In this document: positions 14,490 through 22,613 of the stretch, in pieces
Position numbering within the stretch: the first letter of the stretch is position 1
Layout of the letters: each line of letters starts with the position of its first letter
Assembly (NCBI GenBank): GCA_022843045.1
Contig: JALHOJ010000028.1
Coordinates: 1 to 43,867 of the forward strand
Length of the DNA stretch: 43,867 nucleotides
Direction: 5' to 3'
Origin: Phycisphaerales bacterium
GTDB lineage: Bacteria > Planctomycetota > Phycisphaerae > Phycisphaerales > UBA1924
Notes under the pieces: model-generated
Database searches by the model: none
Seen by the model: only the letters and a program-made list of their open reading frames with translations
What the model was told of the DNA's origin: nothing
Program-made: the position numbers and the translations under genes

Positions 14490-15668
14490 GTGAAGAAATC
14501 GTTCGGCGTGGCCGCGCTCGCGGCCGTTACCGGCCTGAGCGCGTCGATTGCATCGGCGCAGGTCATCATCGAGTTTCGCACCGTCGGCAACGCCGGCAAC
14601 GCGGGCGACCCCAACGCCTTTGGCCGTGGCGGGGTCGCGTACGAGTACCGCATCGGTGCCTTTGAGGTCACCAACTCGCAGTACGCCGCGTTCCTCAACG
14701 TGGTCGCCGCGAGCGACCCCAACGGCCTCTACAACCCCAGCATGGGTTCGGACCCGCGCGGCGGCATCACCCGCACGGGCACCGACGGCTCTTTCACATA
14801 CTCCGTCAAGCCCAACATGGGCAACAAGCCCGTGAACTTCGTGAGCTTCTTCGACGTGGCCCGCATGGCCAACTGGCTGACCAACGGGCAGGGCTCGGGC
14901 AGCACCGAGAGCGGCGTCTACACCTTGAACGCAAACACACTCAGCGCTATCACGCGCGACCTCTCGAATCACAATCAGATCTTCCTTCCCACGCAGGACG
15001 AGTTCATCAAGGCCGGCTATCACCAACCCGCCAGCCAGGGCGGCGACACCGACAACTTCTGGCGATTTGCAACGCGGAGCAATCTCTCGCCGTTTGTTGC
15101 GGCGGCCACCGCGACGGGCGACATCGCCAACCCGAGCGCCACGAGGGTCAACTACAACTCGAACTCTGTCTGGAACGGGCAGAACGGCAACGTGACGACG
15201 GTCGGTTCGGCCGGAAACACCAGCTTCTACGGCGCGTTCGACATGAACGGCAACGTGCGCGAGTGGCTGGAGACCACCGCGTTCAGCCAGGGCTTCCGGG
15301 GCCAGATGGGCGGCGATTTCACGTCGGGCTTCAACGCCAATCCGAACCTCGTCTTTGGGCTCGATCCGGCATTTATCAACTATGCTGTTCCAACAAGCGA
15401 GGGGAGCACTCTCGGGTTTCGCTTCGCGAGCCCCGTGCCCCCGCCTGGCCCAACCTGCGACTCGATCGACTTCAACACCGATGGGAGCTCGTTTGACCCC
15501 CAGGACATCAACGCATTCCTGAGCGTCTTCAGCGAAGGGCCGTGCATCCCACAGGGCGCCACCTGCAACGACATCGACTTCAACAACGACGGCTCCCTGT
15601 TTGACCCCTGCGACATCGAGAGCTTCCTGCTGCTCTTCAGCGAAGGCCCCTGCTCGGTGTGCGGCTGA
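14490..15668 (+). CDS. Secreted SUMF1-like (formylglycine-generating-enzyme fold) protein with paired Asp/Asn-rich C-terminal modules
   Basis: 392 aa from a GTG preceded by AGAGGAG. The signal peptide (KKSFGVAALAAVTGLSA) ends near ASAQ. The SUMF1-type domain is about 25-330: YRIGAFEVTNSQYAAFLN, PVNFVSFFDVARMANWL, FLPTQDEFIKAGYH, GAFDMNGNVREWLE and LGFRFA are its landmarks. There is no cysteine in the domain, so the copper-binding Cys pair of true formylglycine-generating enzymes is absent and this is probably a structural or binding protein. The C-terminus has two copies of a module, CDSIDFNTDGSSFDPQDINA and CNDIDFNNDGSLFDPCDIES, each closing with FSEGPC. The same pair ends the protein at 32065-33720, suggesting a shared surface-anchoring or sorting tail. 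Confidence 0.88.
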   Translation: MKKSFGVAALAAVTGLSASIASAQVIIEFRTVGNAGNAGDPNAFGRGGVAYEYRIGAFEVTNSQYAAFLNVVAASDPNGLYNPSMGSDPRGGITRTGTDGSFTYSVKPNMGNKPVNFVSFFDVARMANWLTNGQGSGSTESGVYTLNANTLSAITRDLSNHNQIFLPTQDEFIKAGYHQPASQGGDTDNFWRFATRSNLSPFVAAATATGDIANPSATRVNYNSNSVWNGQNGNVTTVGSAGNTSFYGAFDMNGNVREWLETTAFSQGFRGQMGGDFTSGFNANPNLVFGLDPAFINYAVPTSEGSTLGFRFASPVPPPGPTCDSIDFNTDGSSFDPQDINAFLSVFSEGPCIPQGATCNDIDFNNDGSLFDPCDIESFLLLFSEGPCSVCG

Positions 15669-15716
15669 GCCCGCCCCCCGCCCCCCCACCACCCGCCGAC
15701 ATCGAGAGCTCAGTTC

Positions 15717-15749
15717 ACACGAACCGGCGGCACAATCGCCGGTTCGTGT
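15717..15749 (+). terminator. Strong hairpin after the SUMF1-like gene
   Basis: A perfect 13-bp stem (acacgaaccggcg / cgccggttcgtgt) with a 7-base loop, 48 bp after the stop. No T tract follows, so it may be a mRNA-stabilising end or a two-way terminator for the convergent gene. Confidence 0.6.
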
Positions 15750-15924
15750 CATTTGAGACTCGATGCTCGGCGCGTGTCGTCGACCATGGCATCAATCTCG
15801 AAGAGATCGATGTGAACGCGTTGGCGGGCACGGGCAGCGCAAGACTCTCGCCTTCCTCCACCTCAGGGCAGGCAGATTGGTGCCATTTCTGCCGCCGCCA
15901 GGCCATCAACACCCAAGACAGCGA

Positions 15925-17037
15925 TCACAACCCCCACGGCCCATCCTTTGTGACTTTGACAAACGACTCGCCGTCGTGCCGAAACAGGCCATTCGTTCCG
16001 CTCAGCCACAGCCGTCCTCTGCTGTCTTCCAGGATGGTGAACGCGAGCGACGTGACTTCGTCCTGCTCCTTGAGCATCGTGAATGCGTTGCCGTCGTATC
16101 GGTACAGAGGAGATCGCTTGGCGGAGAACCAGAGGTTCCCGGATGAACCTTCATGCATGCACCAGGTCTCCTTGCCTTCAATGACTCCCTGCTGCGTGAA
16201 GTTTGTGAAGTTCTTTCCATCAAACCGGCTGATGCCGCCGTGAACCGTCCCGAACCACATGTTCCCCGACTTGTCCTCGAGAATGCCGCTCACGGCGTTG
16301 TTCGGCAGGCCATCGCGTTCGGAGATGTTCGTCAGGGTCTTGCCGTCGTAGACGTACGCGCCACCGTTGGTGCCAAACCACACCCGCCCCTTGCGGTCCA
16401 CCGTGATGCAATGCACGAACTTGCTGCTGGTCACGCCTCGGGTCGGATCGGGCTGGGCTTCCGGAATGGAGAAGGGGGGCGGGGAGAACGTCTTGCCATC
16501 GAATCGGCAGACGCCCTCGATGGTGCCGATCCACATCACGCCGCTCGCGTCAAAGGCCATGCTCCACACAGAGCCACTGATCAATCCGTCCTTTTCGCCA
16601 TAGCTCGTGAATGACTTGCCGTCAATCCGGGTGATGCCGCCGTCCGTTCCGCACCATATGGTGCCGGCCTTGTCTTCAACGATCTTCATGATCGTGACGC
16701 CCCGCCCCAGATCATCCTTGATGTCGTAGCTGGTCAGCGTGCTTCCATCGTTGCGAAACAGGTCGCACTCGCCGCCGATCCACAGTGTGCCGCGCGAATC
16801 CTCAAACACTGCCCGCACGACGCCGCGAATCTCAGACGTGGCCGCAACATCGATGACCAGCGAAGCAGGCCGCGGCGGCACATCGTGCGATCGAGAAGAC
16901 GCCGCGGCGTCCTGAGCAGCCTGTGCTTGATCGTGCGCTGGCGCAGCACGAAGGCCCGCGGCGGATTCTGACCGCCTGCTGCACCCGACGCTGACAACCG
17001 CAGCACAAACGATCACAACAATAATTGACTTGATCAC
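15925..17037 (-). CDS. Lipoprotein with two-component-regulator-type beta-propeller repeats
   Basis: 370 aa from a GTG at 17037. The start MIKSIIVVIVCAAVVSVGCS is a lipoprotein signal with lipobox VGC. The remainder is repeated blades of the reg_prop type: SRGTLWIGGECDLFRNDG, AGTIWCGTDGGITRIDGK, SGVMWIGTIEGVCRFDGK, GRVWFGTNGGAYVYDGK, GNMWFGTVHGGISRFDGK, GNLWFSAKRSPLYRYDG and GRLWLSGTNGLFRHDG. Seven blades suggest one complete propeller. In hybrid histidine kinases such propellers sense ligands. Here there is no kinase part, so it is a free-standing outer-face sensor or binding protein. The frame extends upstream to 17223, but that part lacks a signal. Confidence 0.88.
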   Translation of the reverse strand: MIKSIIVVIVCAAVVSVGCSRRSESAAGLRAAPAHDQAQAAQDAAASSRSHDVPPRPASLVIDVAATSEIRGVVRAVFEDSRGTLWIGGECDLFRNDGSTLTSYDIKDDLGRGVTIMKIVEDKAGTIWCGTDGGITRIDGKSFTSYGEKDGLISGSVWSMAFDASGVMWIGTIEGVCRFDGKTFSPPPFSIPEAQPDPTRGVTSSKFVHCITVDRKGRVWFGTNGGAYVYDGKTLTNISERDGLPNNAVSGILEDKSGNMWFGTVHGGISRFDGKNFTNFTQQGVIEGKETWCMHEGSSGNLWFSAKRSPLYRYDGNAFTMLKEQDEVTSLAFTILEDSRGRLWLSGTNGLFRHDGESFVKVTKDGPWGL

Positions 17038-17207
17038 GTTGAAAGCCCTTTCGGCGTGGCAGCGGCCGCGACCAAGGCAGTTTGGGAGAGACGGACCTGA
17101 TCGCATCGGCGACCGTAAGGCGCTCCACCAATCGACCTGGAGCAGCCAGGTTCCGGGCGGGACTTCAAGCGTGATGCTACCCGGTGGCAAAGCCGACATG
17201 AAAGCAA

Positions 17208-17239
17208 ATCGGGCCCCGCACACACATGCGGGGCCCGAT
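17208..17239 (-). terminator. Intrinsic terminator of the FN3 gene
   Basis: A perfect 13-bp stem (atcgggccccgca / tgcggggcccgat) with loop of 6, followed on the minus strand by TTGCTTTC. It begins 27 bp past the stop of the gene ending at 17266. Confidence 0.85.
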
Positions 17240-17265
17240 CAATGTTCATTTCAGCTTTCCACTTC

Positions 17266-17973
17266 TCAAGCCGCCAGCTTCACCGCCTGCGACACCGTCC
17301 CACCCTCGACACTCTGAATCCCCTGCCCCCCGACCCCAGGCCCGCGCCCAAAGTTGATCGTCAGAATATCCGAGACCGGCCCCGCGCTGTCCGCGCGCTG
17401 GCCCTGCACGGTGTACTGCACGCTATCCGGCCCGGCAAAGAACGTGCTGTCCACGAACTCCTTCGTGCCCGTCACGCCAATGAACGCAAACTCCGCCGCA
17501 GCACTGGTGCGGCGGCGCACGATGTAGCTCGTGCCCGCCGTGCCCGCGGGGTTGCTCGCCTTCCAGCGGAGCGTGATCGCGCCGCTCGTGGGCGTCAGTT
17601 CCACGGTGATGTCAGACGGCTTTGCCGGAGGTGGCGCGGGGCTGGGCACGGCCGGAGCGGGAATCTGGGCCCGGTCATACACGATCTGCGGATTGGCCTG
17701 GTTCTCGGCAAACGCCTTGATGATGCGGAGCAGATCGCTGGCGTTACGCCGCGCATCGGTGATCGCATCCCGCTGCACATTCGCCGCCACCCGGGCCGCC
17801 TCCAGCGCCGCCAGCCGCGCGTTGTACGCGTTGCGGGCCGCCGTCGCCTTGGTGTTGAAGGCCGTGGCCTGCGCGCTGGTGATCCCAATGTTGATCGCCT
17901 GCTCAATCCAGACCGGCCCACGCTGGTTGAACCAATCAAGCAGGTCCTGCGTGCGAGAAGGAAGAATGGACAT
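17266..17973 (-). CDS. Hypothetical protein with an N-terminal helical part and one fibronectin type III-like domain
   Basis: 235 aa, no signal peptide. Residues 1-100 are Ala-rich helices (AYNARLAALEAARVAANVQR), then a Pro-rich hinge (PAPAVPSPAPPPAKPSD), then a beta domain at about 120-220 with TLRWKASNPAGTAGTSYIVR and VQYTVQGQRADSAGPVS, an FN3-like pattern. The tail is Gly-rich. This layout is met in planctomycetes as an orphan protein of unknown role. The start MSILPSRTQDLLDW has no alternative nearby. It has its own terminator. Confidence 0.75.
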   Translation of the reverse strand: MSILPSRTQDLLDWFNQRGPVWIEQAINIGITSAQATAFNTKATAARNAYNARLAALEAARVAANVQRDAITDARRNASDLLRIIKAFAENQANPQIVYDRAQIPAPAVPSPAPPPAKPSDITVELTPTSGAITLRWKASNPAGTAGTSYIVRRRTSAAAEFAFIGVTGTKEFVDSTFFAGPDSVQYTVQGQRADSAGPVSDILTINFGRGPGVGGQGIQSVEGGTVSQAVKLAA

Positions 17974-18706
17974 GAAGAGTCTCCTGACAAGTTCGCCTGT
18001 GAACGTGTCCCCCCACCGTCACAGATGGAGCATCCGGCACGCTCGATACAAACCGCATCGAGCGAAAGACGGGGCCACTTGAACGCGGAACGTGGAATTG
18101 GATCGTGGGCTTTTGAACGCAGAGGAAGACAGAGGCGGGGGGAGAGGAAGACAGAGAATTGATTGGGATGAGTTTGGGTGCGTTCGGTGATAACCGGGCG
18201 CTTGGACCCAAATCCGGCACCTTCTTGCGCGAATCGGAGCCCCACCCCGCCCCAGACGAGCCCGCGCGAGCGAAATCGCGTGGCTCGTGAGCGACTCCGC
18301 ATGGACCAAAAGTCACTCCGCGTGGCACGCGAGTGGCTCCATATGGATGAAGAGTCACTCCGCATGGCTCGGGAGCGGCTCAGCATGGACCACAAGTCGC
18401 TCCGCATGGCACGCGAGCGGCTTAGGATGGACCCCAATTCGCTCCGCATGGCGCGTGAGCGAGTTGGCATGGCACAGGGGCCCCCCAGATTCTGGATCTG
18501 GCGTCAGCCGCCCCATCAATCCCAAAGAGACTAAAGAAAAGGTATCGGCGGCAATCACACCACAACCCGTCCGCATCAATCCACACCAGCGCATACAGAT
18601 CAATTGCATGCCTTCACAAATAGTGCCACGCGCATAAAGTCATGCCGCATGCCACAAGCCGATCGCTGTCCAGATCTATAGTTTATTCAATATCAGGACA
18701 CCTCAG
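17974..18706. other. Gene-poor region with a tandem repeat and word-like repeats
   Basis: 730 bp. Contains two direct copies of gaggaagacagag near 18122-18155, the 42-bp tandem array at 18280-18468, and an AT-rich leader to the nuclease-like gene (tctatagtttattcaatatc near 18675). A frame of 118 codons (18178-18534, plus) spans the array but has no ribosome site; I do not call it a gene. Confidence 0.5.
18280..18468. repeat. 42-bp tandem repeat, about 4.5 units
   Basis: Four full units start at 18301, 18343, 18385 and 18427, with a half unit before. Each full unit begins atgga and contains ctccgc(a/g)tgg. On the plus strand it reads as a 14-residue repeat like MDHKSLRMARERLR. The minus strand is also open (RSRAMRSDLWSMLS). 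Units differ at about a quarter of positions, and in the plus frame the differences keep the Leu/Met-Arg/Glu pattern of an amphipathic helix. Confidence 0.85.
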
Positions 18707-20143
18707 ATGAAAGACCATGTCAATGCTCTCACGTTCAGCCAAGCTTTCGGCATTTCGAAAACCGGCAAGGAGGACTGGTTCGATCAATGCATCGTAGTGG
18801 ACTCCGCCCTCTGCGTAGACCCCTTCTTGATGCTCGATATGGAGCACGATGATGAGTTTAAGGGGGCGCATGATGAAATAGTTGCGTTCTTCCGGCACCA
18901 ATTGCACGCTGTGGCTCAGGCGGGCCCAGATTTCGGGAATCCCATCTCCAAGAACATCATTGCTGACTTGACACTTCGCGAGGTCGACGAACTGACTCTT
19001 GGCTTCAGCAAGTCGAACAAAGGCACTGGATCTGGTCACAAGCTTGCAACTGCGATGGCTGCGGCAATGGTTTCCGCCATTGGCCACGGGCTGACGGAGA
19101 TCAACCACTTCGAGGAAATAGGATTGCTGAGCGGCAACATGGGGCCAGACCGAATCAGCGACGCGGCTGCCGGAATCACGAAGTGGCGGTTTGCCAAGTA
19201 CACAACCCGAATCTGCAAAGAATTAGGAGTTCCCACCGAGTTGGTGACGCTAGATCGAGCTCGCTACTCACTCGATGATCAGCGATGGGTCGCGATACAG
19301 GCAGAACTGCCTCACGATCCCGCGACGGGGCGACCGCTAATGCTTTCGCCCAAGCGTTTTCTACGAAAACTACCGGTACTGGGTATAGACGAGTTTAGTA
19401 GGTTTGCTGCCCGCCAATGGACTGAACAGAATCGCGACAAGCTTGAGCAAAAACTTGTGCGTTTTGATAAAGACCGAATACTTGACGAAGCACGAAAAGA
19501 CCCCGTCCGGCGTAAAGAGTTTATTGAGTTCGCGAAGCGAACTCGTGGTACATCGTATAACTTTGTTAACGATCCACTGGGACTAACTGCACCGGACGCA
19601 GCACGTGCATTCGTGGCGAACCACCCACTCGCATTTGAGGAACCTGAATCACACGAAGACATGGGCGACTTTGTTCGAAAACTGTGTGGCTACTTTAAGC
19701 ACTACCTAGAAGAGCAGCGCGGCTGGTCGGTGCTTTGGGACGGCAATAAGGGCAAGCCCGAAAAGGCCGTCCAGACGCTTTTTCTGGGCGTGGTCTACTT
19801 GACGTGCGCCTCCAATAACGTGGCAGTCGATCCGGAGGCAAACATCGGGCGGGGTCCCGTCGATTTCAAGTTTTCAAAGGGTTTCAAAGCCAAATGCTTG
19901 CTTGAGGTCAAACTAGCTCGCAATCGCAAGCTAAAGGAAGGGCTTTCGCGTCAGTTAACGGCATATCTGAACGCCGACCACACAAGAATTGGCATCTTCC
20001 TGATCGTTAAATACGACGACAATCATGACGACATGATTTATCAGGTGCAACTTGAGGCACAACAAATGCAACTCAACGGACATCGCATTGAGGTCGTCGT
20101 TATTGATGCGTGCAAGGACAAGCCCTCGGCTTCGAAGCTATAG
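18707..20143 (+). CDS. Orphan protein with a C-terminal PD-(D/E)XK nuclease-like core; possible defence gene
   Basis: 478 aa, probably cytosolic. Near residue 150 it has GPDRISDAAAGITKW, a block I believe is shared by a family of uncharacterised bacterial proteins. The C-terminal part has the restriction-endonuclease fold pattern: Asp386 in GRGPVDFKFSKG, then CLLEVKLARNRK with Glu400-x-Lys402, then a helix with Gln (SRQLTAYLNA) and a beta strand (GIFLIVKY). That spacing fits D...ExK...Q. The gene is AT-richer than its neighbours, has no operon partner, and follows a repeat-rich gap, all consistent with acquisition. A DNA-cleaving anti-phage role is inference only. The start ATG at 18707 lacks a strong ribosome site. 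Confidence 0.7.
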   Translation: MKDHVNALTFSQAFGISKTGKEDWFDQCIVVDSALCVDPFLMLDMEHDDEFKGAHDEIVAFFRHQLHAVAQAGPDFGNPISKNIIADLTLREVDELTLGFSKSNKGTGSGHKLATAMAAAMVSAIGHGLTEINHFEEIGLLSGNMGPDRISDAAAGITKWRFAKYTTRICKELGVPTELVTLDRARYSLDDQRWVAIQAELPHDPATGRPLMLSPKRFLRKLPVLGIDEFSRFAARQWTEQNRDKLEQKLVRFDKDRILDEARKDPVRRKEFIEFAKRTRGTSYNFVNDPLGLTAPDAARAFVANHPLAFEEPESHEDMGDFVRKLCGYFKHYLEEQRGWSVLWDGNKGKPEKAVQTLFLGVVYLTCASNNVAVDPEANIGRGPVDFKFSKGFKAKCLLEVKLARNRKLKEGLSRQLTAYLNADHTRIGIFLIVKYDDNHDDMIYQVQLEAQQMQLNGHRIEVVVIDACKDKPSASKL

Positions 20144-20227
20144 GAGAATTGGTCGGCAGCTGACATGCTACTGCGAGCTGTGGTGGCAAATGCTAAATTC
20201 GGGGAGCAAACGCTGGGGCCGGGGGGA

Positions 20228-20437
20228 CTACTTCGCGGCGTCGGGCGTTGATTCCGTCTCTTCCTCGGCGCCGGGGGGAGCCGAGTTGATTGCCGCCGCA
20301 CTCACGACTTCGTCGACTCGTGCCACGCGGACGCCCTGGCTGCCGCAGTGAATCTTCTTGCCTCGGAGGCGACGGGGGCGGGGGGCGGGGGCGGGGCGGG
20401 GGGGGCTACCACTCCGGTCCGCCGCTGTACCGCCCAT
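20228..20437 (-). CDS. Possible small hypothetical protein after the mutase gene
   Basis: 69 codons whose start overlaps the end of the mutase gene by 32 bases. The C-terminal 45 residues (KKIHCGSQGVRVARVDEVVS, ending STPDAAK) look like real protein. The first 25 are Pro/Arg-rich and lie over a GC-skewed tract, so the real start may be internal. No family recognised. Could be translated by coupling to the mutase. Confidence 0.35.
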   Translation of the reverse strand: MGGTAADRSGSPPRPAPAPRPRRLRGKKIHCGSQGVRVARVDEVVSAAAINSAPPGAEEETESTPDAAK

Positions 20438-22346
20438 AGATATCCGCCATCGCCTGCGTCATCTCGCCCATCGTGCAGTTGGCCAGTGCGCCGTTGATGA
20501 GCGCGGGCATCACGTTCGTCGGGTGCAGGCCGAAGTTCCAGTCTGCCGTTTCGCCTGTGGTCACCTTCGGCGTCGCGCTCGGGCTGGGCGTGTTCGGCGC
20601 GGTGCTGAGCATCGCAAACTCCGCCCGCTCGCCCCGGCAGACCTTGCGGATCGCGTCCAGGGCCGCGGCGACCTGCTTGGCGTCCCGCCGCTGCTTGAAG
20701 TTCTTCAGCCGCGAGATCTGATCGACCTCGACCTCGTGGCCGATCGACAGGATGTCAATCGTCCGCTTCTCGTCCTTGTCCACGTACGCGTTGACACCCA
20801 CGATGATCCGGTCGTTGGCCTCGCACTCCTCGCTGAAGCGGTATGAAGCCTCGGCGATCGAGCGGCGGAAGTACCCGCGATTGATGCCCGCGATGACGCT
20901 GCGGCCGAAGGAGTCCTTGGGGTCATACGCGGCGTACTGGGGGAGAGCGGGATTCGGGATTCGGGATTCGGCATTCGTCGCAACCGACGTCCCGACCGCG
21001 ACGCCTTCATTTTCGCTTTGCCGCTTTTCGCTTTTCGCTTTCCCATACGCCCCCATCCCATCAATCTCTTCGATGAGGCGGATCGCCTCGCGCTCCATCG
21101 TGTCCGTGAGGCTCTCGACGAACCAGCTGCCGCCCAGCGGGTCGGTCGTGCGCGTCACGCCGGTTTCGTGCGCGAGGATCTGCTGGGTTCGCAGCGCGAC
21201 CGTCACGGCCTGCTCGGTGGGCAGGCCCAGCGTCTCGTCCATGCTGTCGGTGTGCAGGCTCTGGCACCCGCCCAGCACCGCCGCCATCGCCTGATACGCG
21301 ACGCGCACGATGTTGTTCATCGGCTGCTGCTCCGTCAGCGAGCACCCCGCCGTCTGCACGTGCGTCTTCATGAACCAGCTGCGTTCGTTCTTGGCCCCGT
21401 ATCGCTCGCGCATCACGCGGGCCCAGATGCGGCGTGCCGCGCGAAGCTTGCAGATCTCCTCGAAGAACTCATTGTGCGAGTTGAAGAAGAACGACAGGCG
21501 CGGCCCGATCGCGTCGATGTCGAGCCCGCGCTCGAGGCTGGCTTCGACGTATTCCATGCCGTCGCGGAGCGTGAACGCGAGTTCCTGGTGCGCCGTGCTG
21601 CCCGCCTCGCGGATGTGATATCCAGAGATGCTCACCGAGTTCCACTTGGGCACGAACTTGGATTGGAACTCGATCGTGTCCACCACCAGCTTCACCGAAG
21701 GCTCGGGCGGATAGATGAACTCGTTCTGGCTGTGGAACTCCTTCAGGATGTCGTTCTGCAGCGTGCCGCCCAGCTTGTCCCAGCCGATACCGCGCTGCAT
21801 CGCGTGCGCGAGGTACATCGCCCAGATCACCGCCGCCGGCCCGTTGATCGTCTGCGACACCGTCACCTGATCGACGGGAATGTCCGCGTACAGCCGGTGC
21901 ATGTCCTCGATCGTGTCGATCGCGACGCCGCACTTGCCCACTTCGCCCACGCACAGATCATCATCACTGTCGCGCCCCATCAGCGTCGGCAGATCAAACG
22001 CCGTCGAAAGCCCCGTGTTCGCCGCCGTGCCCTTGGCCTGGCTGAGCAGGTACTTGAACCGCTGGTTCGTGTCGTCCGCCGAGCCAAAGCCCGCAAACTG
22101 CCGCATTGTCCACAGCCGCGTGCGATACCCCTGCGGGAAGAGCCCGCGCGTATACGGATACGCGCCGGGCATCGCTCCCTTGCCCAGGTTCGCCTCCATT
22201 GCCCCCGGCGAGTCCAGCGTCGTCGTGATCGTCGCGGGCGTGTAAACCGGATCGAGCACCAAGCCGGAGATCGTCACCGCCTGCGGATCGATCGGGCGGG
22301 CGGAGGTGACGATGGGGTTGGAAGGTGAGCGGGGCGTGGTGGTCAT
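20406..22346 (-). CDS. Acyl-CoA mutase large subunit, isobutyryl-CoA-mutase-like (methylmalonyl-CoA mutase family)
   Basis: B12-dependent carbon-skeleton mutase catalytic barrel; the cobalamin-binding domain is absent, so a separate small subunit is needed. 646 aa from ATG 22346. Key blocks are MRQFAGFGSADDTN, STAFDLPTLMGRDSDDD, QNDILKEFHSQNEFIYPPEP and SISGYHIREAGST. Methylmalonyl-CoA mutase has Tyr in RQYAGF and Arg in VRNTY for the CoA-carboxylate. Here they are Phe84 and Gln207, the pair known from isobutyryl-CoA mutase, while His244 is kept. So n-butyryl/isobutyryl-CoA or a related non-carboxylated substrate is more likely. An unusual insert of about 35 residues (434-468) is coded by low-complexity repeats. 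Alternative annotation: methylmalonyl-CoA mutase large subunit. Confidence 0.88.
   Translation of the reverse strand: MTTTPRSPSNPIVTSARPIDPQAVTISGLVLDPVYTPATITTTLDSPGAMEANLGKGAMPGAYPYTRGLFPQGYRTRLWTMRQFAGFGSADDTNQRFKYLLSQAKGTAANTGLSTAFDLPTLMGRDSDDDLCVGEVGKCGVAIDTIEDMHRLYADIPVDQVTVSQTINGPAAVIWAMYLAHAMQRGIGWDKLGGTLQNDILKEFHSQNEFIYPPEPSVKLVVDTIEFQSKFVPKWNSVSISGYHIREAGSTAHQELAFTLRDGMEYVEASLERGLDIDAIGPRLSFFFNSHNEFFEEICKLRAARRIWARVMRERYGAKNERSWFMKTHVQTAGCSLTEQQPMNNIVRVAYQAMAAVLGGCQSLHTDSMDETLGLPTEQAVTVALRTQQILAHETGVTRTTDPLGGSWFVESLTDTMEREAIRLIEEIDGMGAYGKAKSEKRQSENEGVAVGTSVATNAESRIPNPALPQYAAYDPKDSFGRSVIAGINRGYFRRSIAEASYRFSEECEANDRIIVGVNAYVDKDEKRTIDILSIGHEVEVDQISRLKNFKQRRDAKQVAAALDAIRKVCRGERAEFAMLSTAPNTPSPSATPKVTTGETADWNFGLHPTNVMPALINGALANCTMGEMTQAMADIYGRYSGGPEW
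20943..21047. repeat. Short-word repeat insert inside the mutase gene
   Basis: Contains gattcgg-type words (20951-20976) and cgcttttcgcttttcgcttt-type words (21010-21041), joined by a region with gtcg/cgac symmetry. It stays in frame in the mutase and codes a polar stretch including GKAKSEKRQSENEG and NAESRIPNPAL. Confidence 0.8.
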
Positions 22347-22613
22347 AGCCGAGAATGGTAAGGACGCGACAGCGGCGACGCGCCTTCTGGCTTCGCGGCT
22401 CATCAGTGGCTCTCAAAGGTGCTCCCCGTTCCTGCTGAAGGCGTTCACAACGCAGGCGGAGTGGGCAAAGCAAGGGATGGGCATGTGAGGAAAGACCCCG
22501 TTGCAAGCTACGAGAAAACTTGTTAAAGTGTCGTGCTTCAGTCAATGAGACTGGAGCGAGGGTGTGCCCGGGGAGCTTTCAACCGCGGGCTTGAGCAACG
22601 AAAGGGCGAACGG

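Noticed and set aside
18280..18468. Possible CRISPR array
   Set aside because: The units are contiguous tandem copies without unique spacers and they diverge from each other.
18178..18534. A 118-codon plus-strand gene over the 42-bp repeats
   Set aside because: No ribosome site, GTG start, unrelated flanks on both sides of the repeats, and the opposite strand is equally open.
22347..22613. Cobalamin riboswitch ahead of the B12-dependent mutase
   Set aside because: No B12-box-like sequence or extended pairing could be found in the 267-bp gap.
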